A stretch of DNA of 5,509 nucleotides from Planctomycetaceae bacterium UBA6172 (GTDB lineage Bacteria > Planctomycetota > Planctomycetia > Pirellulales > Pirellulaceae): NCBI GenBank assembly GCA_002422955.1, contig DITY01000156.1:1-5509 (forward strand), read 5' to 3'. The number at the start of each line of letters is the position of its first letter. Positions within the stretch are counted from its first letter, which is position 1. Below, piece by piece: positions 1-4,876 of the stretch. The notes beneath the pieces were generated by a model, which was given only the letters and a program-made list of their open reading frames with translations, searched no databases and was not told where the DNA came from. The position numbers and the translations under genes are program-made.

Positions 1-170
1 CGGAGGGCGACAGACTCCCGCGGATGTCGATAGCCGTAGCAGCCGCGGTACCATCGGTGAGGCCAGAGCAAGGGCAAACAACTGCAAGCCTTCGGACGCA
101 TCAGCCCTTGACCAAAGACAGACAGGAGACGCAGGGTGTAGCGAGCGAGCCCATCTGAATCGGCCTTGCG

Positions 171-279
171 GAGCTCTGGGTCGGCGAGGGGCTGCCGAGC
201 TCAAGTGCGGGGGCGTTGCGACGCCAGGCGTTTCGCCGGCATCAGGCCCTTCTCCCACGCTCATTGGGGAGCGGGGGAG
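171..279. repeat. Cluster of closely spaced inverted repeats
   Basis: Four hairpins follow one another: GAGCTC/GAGCTC extended by CGGC/GCCG with a bulge (171-202); GGCGT-TGCG-ACGCC (212-225); GGCG-TTT-CGCC (227-237); and CTCCC-a-CGCTC / GAGCG-g-GGGAG with a 6-nt loop (252-279). No coding gene is established here. The arrangement resembles REP/BIME-like or other dispersed intergenic elements; identity is not known. Confidence 0.5.
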
Positions 280-329
280 CGAAAGCTGGGCGACGCGGGG
301 GACCTGGTCGGATCGCCTCGTCTCGGTGA

Positions 330-377
330 CCCGCCCCGCCTGTCAGCCGACGAAGGCGGGCGGGGGGCGAGTCGCCC
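330..377 (-). terminator. Double GC-rich inverted repeat after the lipoprotein gene
   Basis: GGGCGA/TCGCCC around a single base (365-377) begins 4 nt after the lipoprotein stop. It is followed by a 12-base inverted repeat with two mismatches (arms 330-341 and 354-365, loop 342-353). The second hairpin is a plausible transcription end for the HU-lipoprotein unit, but no U-run follows it. It may equally belong to the wider hairpin cluster. Confidence 0.4.
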
Positions 378-381
378 TGAC

Positions 382-600
382 TTAGATGATGCCGCCGTGG
401 GTCCGCAGCGGGGTCAGGTGGCTGGGCGAATCGAGGAACCAGAATCGCTCCCACTCGTCGACGATCATCCGCAAGTCTTCGCTGGTGAACAGCAATTGCT
501 GCACGCGACGCTCGGGGCGGGCCGAGTAGATCGGGACGAAACAGCCGACCGTGGTGGACAGGCAAAGGGCGAGCAGGGTGAGTTGCAGGACGCGACGCAT
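382..600 (-). CDS. Small conserved lipoprotein of unknown function
   Basis: The product is 72 aa from ATG 600, with a good Shine-Dalgarno. It has an n-region MRR, a hydrophobic core of about residues 4-14, and a lipobox-like T-V-G-C ending at C20, so it should be lipidated at C20 and anchored in a membrane. The mature part of 52 residues has Y-S-A-R-P-E-R-R at 25-32, then a Trp/Phe-rich segment V-D-E-W-E-R-F-W-F-L-D at 47-57, and ends P-S-H-L-T-P-L-R-T-H-G-G-I-I. From memory, short proteins with this ending are widespread in planctomycetes and unnamed; I do not know a function. It follows HU by 85 nt and may share its promoter through a hairpin at 650-672, though an independent promoter is not excluded. 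Its TAA is followed at once by strong inverted repeats. Confidence 0.75.
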   Translation of the reverse strand: MRRVLQLTLLALCLSTTVGCFVPIYSARPERRVQQLLFTSEDLRMIVDEWERFWFLDSPSHLTPLRTHGGII

Positions 601-607
601 CGCGGGT

Positions 608-613
608 TCCTCC
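608..613 (-). promoter_or_regulatory. Ribosome binding site deciding the lipoprotein start
   Basis: GGAGGA on the minus strand lies 7 nt upstream of ATG 600. It overlaps the alternative ATG at 615, which itself has no Shine-Dalgarno, so ATG 600 is the better start and yields a clean signal peptide. Confidence 0.7.
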
Positions 614-649
614 ATGAACGGTTGCGTGGAATGCTCGTGCTGTGGCTCG

Positions 650-672
650 CGGTCCCGGATTCCCCGAGACCG
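650..672 (-). terminator. Hairpin after the HU gene, possible terminator or processing site
   Basis: On the minus strand CGGTCTCGG and CCGGGACCG form a 9-bp stem with one G-U pair around the 5-nt loop GGAAT, starting 13 nt after the HU stop. There is no following U-tract. It may partly terminate or stabilise the HU transcript, which would leave the downstream lipoprotein at lower expression. Confidence 0.4.
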
Positions 673-685
673 TCGTAGCCAGTGT

Positions 686-1087
686 TTATCGATCAGGCTG
701 TTGTTTTTTCGACTTGTTCGTTTTGCCAGCTAACGCCGGGTCGCTCAGACCCTTCGCTACCCAGCTCGGCGGAAATAAAGGGGGACGGTTCGCTACCGGT
801 CGGTTGCTTACCATCTTATTGACCTTCGCTTCCATCTCTTTTCCAGGCTTGAAGACCACAACCATTCGCTCCGGCACCTCCACTTGGATGTTGGTGCGGG
901 GATTCCTGGCCTTTCTCGCGGCCCGACGCTTGACCTCAAAGACTCCGAAGTTCCTCAGCTCGACGCGTCCTTCCATGGCTAGCATTTCGACAATCGAATC
1001 GAAAGTTCGCTGAACCACGTCTTTCGTCTGCTGCTGAGTCAGGCCCATCTCCTCCGAGATGTTCCGAACGATGTCCTTTTTGGTCAT
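686..1087 (-). CDS. HU/IHF family DNA-binding protein with basic C-terminal tail
   Basis: From ATG 1087 the product is 133 aa. The start is set by GGGGAGAG (1101-1094) 6 nt upstream and by the characteristic MTKKDIV beginning; a GTG at 1114 would add nine residues without such support. Residues 1-90 form the HU/IHF fold: N-terminal helices with S-E-E-M-G-L-T-Q, the signature G-R-V-E-L-R-N-F-G-V-F-E-V at 40-52, and the DNA-binding arm rich in Arg/Lys with R-N-P-R-T at 61-65, where P63 is the expected intercalating proline. F-K-P-G-K-E-M at 79-85 closes the fold. Classical HU is about 90 aa; the extra 94-133 tail is Pro- and Lys-containing, ends K-S-K-K-Q-Q-P-D-R, and looks disordered. The protein should dimerise, bend DNA and help organise the nucleoid. 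Whether it acts like HU (nonspecific) or IHF (site-specific) cannot be decided from sequence. Confidence 0.93.
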   Translation of the reverse strand: MTKKDIVRNISEEMGLTQQQTKDVVQRTFDSIVEMLAMEGRVELRNFGVFEVKRRAARKARNPRTNIQVEVPERMVVVFKPGKEMEAKVNKMVSNRPVANRPPLFPPSWVAKGLSDPALAGKTNKSKKQQPDR

Positions 1088-1164
1088 TCCAAGCTCTCCC
1101 CGAACCGCACTCACTAGCTTCTGATCGCCTTAAGCCATTGCCAGACAACAACTTATGATTCTCG

Positions 1165-1193
1165 AATCTAGTTCGCAGCAGGCCCAGTGTCAA
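1165..1193 (-). promoter_or_regulatory. Sigma70-type promoter for the HU gene
   Basis: On the minus strand a perfect TTGACA -35 box (1193-1188) is followed by exactly 17 nt and a TAGATT -10 box (1170-1165, 4 of 6 matches to TATAAT). Transcription would start near 1158, giving a leader of about 70 nt before ATG 1087. Position and spacing fit housekeeping-sigma transcription of the HU gene and probably the lipoprotein behind it. Confidence 0.7.
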
Positions 1194-1215
1194 GCTTGTC
1201 GCGGGACATCGCACG

Positions 1216-1234
1216 GCCACCGATTGACGGCGGC
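1216..1234 (-). terminator. GC-rich hairpin after ykgJ-like gene, possible terminator
   Basis: On the minus strand GCCGCCG and CGGTGGC pair as a 7-bp stem (one G-U) around the loop TCAAT. It starts 45 nt beyond the ykgJ-like stop and just before the HU promoter, the right place to end the upstream operon. No U-tract follows, so intrinsic termination is doubtful. Confidence 0.3.
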
Positions 1235-1279
1235 GGAACGATGCCCTGCAACCGTTATCGTCGGCACGACCGGCAAACT

Positions 1280-1696
1280 TTAGACCTGCTTGGATTTTCT
1301 CTGGATTTCGATTTCGTCGAAGGAATAGAGCTTTCCCACACCGCTGCCAGGACAAACCCGACAGGCCCATTCCCAGTCGCGGCGGCTGGCCAAATTGCTG
1401 TCCCAGAACGGCCAGGTGCGGCATTGGGTCGGCCGGCCGGCATAGACGCTGCATTTCCGCGTCTGGGGATCGAGAAAGATGCAGTCGCCGTCGGCATGCT
1501 CGATCAGGCTTTTCTGCTCCTCGACCTGGCGGACGTACTGCCGCTCAAAAGCCTCGACGCTGAGACCGAGCTCCTGGGCCAACGCCGCGATTTCCTGAGG
1601 CTCGACCCAGACGTACCCCGGAGCCCCGCCACAGCAGTCGCCGCAGGCGGTGCATTCGAACTTCAAACCGTCTTGGTACCAGGGCTGCTTGGCCAT
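1280..1696 (-). CDS. YkgJ family cysteine-cluster protein
   Basis: From ATG 1696 the product is 138 aa. It has the defining C-x-x-C-x-x-C-C cluster of PF03692 (C15, C18, C21, C22 in FECTACGDCC), then C72, C82 and C92 in D-C-I-F-L / R-K-C-S-V-Y / R-P-T-Q-C-R-T-W-P-F, the usual second half of the family, and C112 and C115 near the end. The nine cysteines suggest binding of zinc, iron or an Fe-S cluster; family function is unproven. G-Y-V-W-V at 27-31 is also typical. An in-frame TTG at 1723 would add nine residues, but neither start has a clear Shine-Dalgarno; the ATG fits the usual family start just before W-Y-x-D-G-L. It lies 109 nt after the desulfurase and may be the last gene of the moa operon or have its own promoter. 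Confidence 0.88.
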   Translation of the reverse strand: MAKQPWYQDGLKFECTACGDCCGGAPGYVWVEPQEIAALAQELGLSVEAFERQYVRQVEEQKSLIEHADGDCIFLDPQTRKCSVYAGRPTQCRTWPFWDSNLASRRDWEWACRVCPGSGVGKLYSFDEIEIQRKSKQV

Positions 1697-1805
1697 CACT
1701 GGGGTCTTCGGGGGGGACTGCAATCGAGGGAACGGGCGGGCGAGGCTAGCATAGCAATTTCCAGCCGGCAGCGTCTTCGGGCAGGGCTGGCGAGGAAGCC
1801 GTGGG

Positions 1806-2975
1806 TTACCGAATTTCCAGTTCGGTAACGATCTCTCGCAGGGCGGCGGCGAACCGCTGCAGCTGCTTGGGGGTGGTCGAATGACCGGCGCTGATCCGCA
1901 GCGTGCCGCCAGGAGAGCTGCCGAGCTGGCGGTGAATCAGCGGCGCGCAGTGCAGGCCGGAGCGGGCTTCGATCCCATACTCCGTGTCGAGCAGCGAAGC
2001 GATCAGGCCGACGTCGGTGCCCGCGAACGTCAGGCTGAGGATCGGCAGATGGTCGGCTCCGATCGCGCGGACCCCAGGCAGAGCCGCAGCACACTGGCGG
2101 AGTAGCTGGGCGAGCTGCCCCAGGCGGCCGGCCCGCGCGGCCGGGTCGTCCGATGCCAGCCAGGCCAGACCGGCATCCCAACCGGCCAGCGCGGTGACAT
2201 TGAGGTTCCCCGGTTCAAGGCGTGAGGGCATCGCGTCGGGCATGACGAGCGATTCGGATACCGAGCCGGTTCCGCCAAAGATCGTCGGCCGCAACCGCTC
2301 GAGCGCCTTGGGGGAGACGGCCAACAGGCCCGTTCCGAGCGGGCCGCAGGCCCCTTTGTGTCCCGGGGACGCGAGCAGGTCGATGCCGAACTCGGGCAGG
2401 TCGATCGGCAGATAACCGAGCGTCTGGGCGGCATCGCACAGCAACAGCGTTTCGGTACCGCGGAGGGCCTTGCCGACGGTGGCGATGTCCTGGACCGCGC
2501 CAGTGACATTGGAGGCATGCGAGACGGCGACTAATTTGGTTTTCCGCGTAACGCGGTCGAGAATCGCTTGCGGATCGACCCGGCCCGCTTCGTCACAGGG
2601 GATGATCTCCAGCGACACGTCGGCATCGAAGCGAAGCGATTCGAGTGGCCGCAACAGGCTGTTGTGCTCGATCGCCGTGGTGACGACCTGGTCGCCGGGC
2701 CGCAGCACGCCAAAAATCGCCGCGTTGAGCGCGGTGGTCCCGTTGGAAAACAACGCGACCTGCTGAGGATCGGCCACGCCGATCAAGCGGGCCAGGCGGC
2801 GGCGACAGGAGGCGACGATCTGGTCGGCGGAGATACCGCTCGCATAGGCGCCCCGCCCGGCGGCGGCGCCGTTGTCACGGGCATAACGATCCATCGCCTG
2901 GTAGACGTTTTCCGGCTTCGGCCAACCGGTGGCGGCATGATCGAGGTACAGGCGCGTTGGGGTCGGGCGGTTCAT
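1806..2975 (-). CDS. Cysteine desulfurase family protein (class V aminotransferase, SufS/CsdA-like)
   Basis: The product is 389 aa from ATG 2975. That start is chosen because it overlaps the moaE stop as ATGA; a GTG at 2990 would add only five residues. Visible PLP fold-type I motifs: N-terminal YLDHAATGWPKP at 10-21; S-N-G-T-T at 77-81; E-H-N-S at 103-106, with H104 stacking on PLP; S-H-A-S-N-V-T-G at 152-159; C-D-A-A-Q at 180-184, with D181 and Q184 contacting PLP; S-P-G-H-K at 203-207, with K207 the Schiff-base lysine; and R-S-G-L-H-C-A-P at 338-345, with C343 the persulfide-forming cysteine. The short loop around C343 is of the group II (SufS/CsdA) type, and the overall pattern resembles the TIGR01977 subfamily. 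The enzyme should release sulfur from cysteine as a persulfide, giving alanine. Coupling to moaE suggests its acceptor may be MoaD (through a MoeB-like activating enzyme); a role in Fe-S assembly or selenium metabolism remains possible. Confidence 0.92.
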   Translation of the reverse strand: MNRPTPTRLYLDHAATGWPKPENVYQAMDRYARDNGAAAGRGAYASGISADQIVASCRRRLARLIGVADPQQVALFSNGTTALNAAIFGVLRPGDQVVTTAIEHNSLLRPLESLRFDADVSLEIIPCDEAGRVDPQAILDRVTRKTKLVAVSHASNVTGAVQDIATVGKALRGTETLLLCDAAQTLGYLPIDLPEFGIDLLASPGHKGACGPLGTGLLAVSPKALERLRPTIFGGTGSVSESLVMPDAMPSRLEPGNLNVTALAGWDAGLAWLASDDPAARAGRLGQLAQLLRQCAAALPGVRAIGADHLPILSLTFAGTDVGLIASLLDTEYGIEARSGLHCAPLIHRQLGSSPGGTLRISAGHSTTPKQLQRFAAALREIVTELEIR

Positions 2976-3430
2976 CGGGGATGGATCCACTGGGTTTGGC
3001 CGTCGGCGAAATGCTCGCGTTTCCAGACCACGACGTCGGCCTTGATGCGATCCATCAGCCAGGGGAGGGCGGCGAGCGGGCCGACGCGGTGGGCGGCGGA
3101 ACAGCCGATGACGATGCTGGCCTCACCGACGGGGACTTCGCCCAGGCGGTGGGTGATCGCGATCGCCGTCAACGAAAACCGTGCGGCGGCCTCTTCGGCC
3201 AACGCGTTCAATTGCCGGGTCGCCATCGGGACGAAGGCCTCGTAACTGAGCAGGATCGTCTGCAGCGAACCGGTCATCCGCCGCGTCACCCCTTCGAACC
3301 AAGCGTGCGCGCCGGTATCGGCGTCGACGATGAAATCGCGCAGCGGCTGGAGCGAGATTTCGTGGTCGACCAATTCGACCCGGATACGGGGCGCGGGGCG
3401 AGCGGTCGTTTCCGCCGGGATCTGCGTCAT
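2972..3430 (-). CDS. moaE: Molybdopterin synthase catalytic (large) subunit MoaE
   Basis: From ATG 3430 the product is 152 aa, a usual MoaE length. Family blocks appear in order: G-A-H-A-W-F-E-G-V-T-R-R at 40-51 (the FxGxxR loop), Y-E-A-F-V-P-M-A at 63-70, T-H-R-L-G-E-V-P-V-G-E at 93-103, A-A-H-R at 112-115, and K-A-D-V-V-V-W-K-R-E at 130-139. K130 and K137 have the same 7-residue spacing as the active-site lysines K119 and K126 of E. coli MoaE, and R50/R51 and R115 correspond to its substrate-binding arginines. MoaE forms a heterotetramer with MoaD and uses its thiocarboxylate to convert cyclic pyranopterin monophosphate into molybdopterin in the cytoplasm. The stop TGA (2974-2972) overlaps the desulfurase ATG by the 4-nt ATGA arrangement. 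All key residues are present, so the protein should be active. Confidence 0.94.
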   Translation of the reverse strand: MTQIPAETTARPAPRIRVELVDHEISLQPLRDFIVDADTGAHAWFEGVTRRMTGSLQTILLSYEAFVPMATRQLNALAEEAAARFSLTAIAITHRLGEVPVGEASIVIGCSAAHRVGPLAALPWLMDRIKADVVVWKREHFADGQTQWIHPR

Positions 3431-3436
3431 CGCCAT

Positions 3437-3442
3437 CTCCCT
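3437..3442 (-). promoter_or_regulatory. Ribosome binding site of moaE, overlapping the moaD stop
   Basis: On the minus strand AGGGAG lies 6 nt upstream of ATG 3430 and shares two bases with the moaD stop codon TAG (3443-3441). It favours ATG 3430 over ATG 3436, which abuts the motif, and over GTG 3451, which lies inside moaD. The overlap with the stop suggests moaD and moaE translation are coupled. Confidence 0.6.
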
Positions 3443-3686
3443 ATCCGCCACTGACCGGAGGGATCAACGCCAATTCCACGCCCGGCGGGATCGCGGCGTC
3501 GGCGGTCACGAACGACTGATCGACCGCGAGTCGACAGACCGGCAGCAGCGGCGCCAGATGGGGGTAGCGGCGGGCGATCGCGTCGAGGACCGCGCCGGCG
3601 GTGACCGGCGGCGGGACATCGACCGCCAACGCATCGGACTGGGCCAAATCACGAGCGGCGGCGAAGAGCAGGACGCGGCAGTGCAT
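3441..3686 (-). CDS. moaD: Molybdopterin synthase small (sulfur-carrier) subunit MoaD
   Basis: The product is 81 aa, the normal size for MoaD, a cytoplasmic ubiquitin-like sulfur carrier. It starts MHCRVLLFAAARDL, matching the first strand and the F-A-x-x-R-E/D-x-x-G region of MoaD, and contains L-A-V-D-Q-S-F-V near the middle (family pattern A-V-N-x-x-x-V). It ends P-P-V-S-G-G followed directly by TAG. The terminal Gly-Gly is the feature that is adenylated by MoeB and converted to a thiocarboxylate, which then donates sulfur to precursor Z in the complex with MoaE. The ATG at 3686 lies 3 nt after the thuA stop and has only a weak Shine-Dalgarno, consistent with translation following on from thuA. 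Ten bases separate its stop from moaE. No moeB or moaA/moaC is visible in the window. Confidence 0.93.
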   Translation of the reverse strand: MHCRVLLFAAARDLAQSDALAVDVPPPVTAGAVLDAIARRYPHLAPLLPVCRLAVDQSFVTADAAIPPGVELALIPPVSGG

Positions 3687-3689
3687 CGT

Positions 3690-4694
3690 TTACCGGAAGT
3701 CAGCCGGGCGTTTGCCCTTGACGAACGTCCCAAAGCCGAAGGGGGTGGGCTTGAAGTCGCCGACCAGATCGACATTCAGGTCGGGCTGGATCGCCTCGTC
3801 CAAACCGGTACACCAGTAGGTCGCGTTGACGATCATCCGCCGGACGCCTTCGCTCGGCAGGTCGGTCGCGGCCCCCATGGTCGACGTGAAGACTCGCCCG
3901 CCTTGGTAGGTTCGCGCCCAGCCGATCGGCATCATCGGGTCGTTGCGTTTGTCTTGAGCGACTTCAGCATCCGGCTTCATCCCCTGCAGGATCGCGCCCA
4001 AGACGATCACCTGCGAACCCTCGGGGAGCGGCAAACGGACTTCGTAAACGTCGGTCGGACCCCAGATATCGCCGTCGGCGATGCCGGTCGCGATCGGGTG
4101 AGACTTGTCGGCGACAAGGCCTCGGGTGCTTTCGGAGCCGTGCTTGCCATGGTGCGAGATCCAGGTTTCGCCAAGGACCTGGCGGCCAAAGCCCTGCACG
4201 TAATCGGCACCGGAATGCTGCCAGCTGTACTTGGCGTACTTGGAGCCGGCGGGGATGTTGAACGCGTGGGTCGCGGTCCGCAGTCCGATGACCGGTTTGC
4301 CGGCTTCGATGTACTCGACGATGTGCTTCATCTGGTCGTCGGGCAGGGCACGGAACCGGGTGGCGATGATCATCAGATCAGCCCCTTGGAGGCGCTGGAG
4401 CCCGGGGATGTTGTCGCTCTGGTTCGGATTGACTTCGCCCGTCTCGGGGTTGATCGCGAACAGTACGGTGCAGTCGAAACCGTGATTCTGCGACAGCATT
4501 TTGCCGAGTTGAGGCATGACCTCTTCGCTGCGGTATTCTTCGTCGCCGGAGATCAACACGATTCGCTTTCCCTTGCCCGGCCCGGCCTTGCCAGGGAATT
4601 CGAGCCACTGGGCGTCGTCGGCCTGGGCCCAGGCGGGGAGCAGCAGCAGAACGCCGCAAAGCAGGGACAAACGGCGGAAGGTTCGCATCAGCAT
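3690..4694 (-). CDS. Secreted ThuA-domain protein
   Basis: The product is 334 aa. Residues 1-25 form a classical signal peptide: Arg residues at 4, 7 and 8, a hydrophobic core around 9-19, and an A-Q-A cleavage site before D26, so the mature protein should be exported. The ThuA-like domain (class I glutamine amidotransferase-like fold, PF06283) starts near residue 43 with a beta-strand and ISGDEEYRSEE at 48-58, and has GLRTATHAF at 137-145, followed by a SHHGKHGSES segment. Planctomycetes carry many such secreted proteins. The family is named after trehalose utilization in rhizobia, but the biochemical role of most members is not established; links to sugar or polysaccharide breakdown are inference. 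ATG 4694 was taken as start; ATG 4688 (two codons in) is equally possible, and neither has a strong Shine-Dalgarno. The TAA at 3692-3690 is only 3 nt before moaD, so the two are probably cotranscribed. Confidence 0.88.
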   Translation of the reverse strand: MLMRTFRRLSLLCGVLLLLPAWAQADDAQWLEFPGKAGPGKGKRIVLISGDEEYRSEEVMPQLGKMLSQNHGFDCTVLFAINPETGEVNPNQSDNIPGLQRLQGADLMIIATRFRALPDDQMKHIVEYIEAGKPVIGLRTATHAFNIPAGSKYAKYSWQHSGADYVQGFGRQVLGETWISHHGKHGSESTRGLVADKSHPIATGIADGDIWGPTDVYEVRLPLPEGSQVIVLGAILQGMKPDAEVAQDKRNDPMMPIGWARTYQGGRVFTSTMGAATDLPSEGVRRMIVNATYWCTGLDEAIQPDLNVDLVGDFKPTPFGFGTFVKGKRPADFR

Positions 4695-4770
4695 CGGATA
4701 GGACTCGCGATCGAGGAGCGGGATAGGAGGGGGGCGAGCGGCTGAGGAACGCGCATGATCAGTTCAATCA

Positions 4771-4850
4771 CGGACCGCTTAGGGTTCCGTTTGGTCACGG
4801 GGTTCCGTTTGGTCGCAAACCGCTCGAGGTTCAGTTTGGTCGCGGACCGC
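4771..4850. repeat. Degenerate tandem repeat, about 27-nt period
   Basis: The 14-mer GGTTCCGTTTGGTC occurs exactly at 4783-4796 and 4801-4814, and with one change (C to A) at 4828-4841. A second element, CGGACCGC, lies at 4771-4778 and 4843-4850, with a variant CAAACCGC at 4816-4823. Together they form units of CRRACCGC, four variable bases, then the 14-mer. The third unit (4816-4842) is followed immediately by a new half unit, so the period is 27 nt; the second copy lacks its first half. The array sits in the 182-nt gap between the dehydratase stop and thuA. Its origin and function are unknown. Confidence 0.7.
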
Positions 4851-4876
4851 CCACGGGGCAAGGACCGGCAGTCGGA

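Larger units (their letters stand above)
1..381. other. Stretch without a firm gene; open frames on both strands
   Basis: No recognised gene lies here. On the plus strand the frame starting at base 2 stays open for 127 codons to a TAG at 383-385, overlapping the lipoprotein's stop; its only internal start codon is a GTG near its end (326), so if real it is the end of a gene beginning outside the window. On the minus strand the frame from 200 to the window edge is also open (66 codons), with an ATG at 101 and a Trp/Tyr/Cys-rich segment (W-Y-R-G-C-Y-G-Y). Both cannot easily be real. GC-rich DNA makes such frames common, and I cannot name either product. The stretch also holds the hairpin cluster, so a dispersed noncoding repeat is an alternative. 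Confidence 0.35.

Noticed and set aside
166..678. A 170-codon plus-strand open frame
   Set aside because: It covers the lipoprotein gene in antisense, has no ribosome binding site worth noting, and its product is low-complexity Arg/Gly/Asp. The lipoprotein has a signal peptide, lipobox and Shine-Dalgarno.
1748..1753. TATGCT as a -10 box for the ykgJ-like gene
   Set aside because: No acceptable -35 box at 16-18 nt upstream, so a promoter cannot be supported.
1761..1790. CCAGCC/GGCTGG inverted repeat just after the desulfurase stop, as a terminator
   Set aside because: Only 6 bp with an 18-nt loop and no U-tract; too weak to claim.
2568..3454. Plus-strand open frames of 225 and 165 codons opposite the desulfurase and moaE
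   Set aside because: They are antisense shadows of genes whose catalytic residues are all identifiable on the minus strand.
3330..4745. A 471-codon plus-strand open frame across thuA, moaD and part of moaE
   Set aside because: It runs antisense to three well-recognised genes, its translation is rich in Arg/Asp/Gly with no recognisable motif, and it is explained by the GC-rich codon use of the minus-strand genes.
4771..4850. The repeat as a CRISPR array
   Set aside because: Units are about 27 nt in total with 4-nt variable parts, leaving no spacer-sized sequences, and no cas gene is present.
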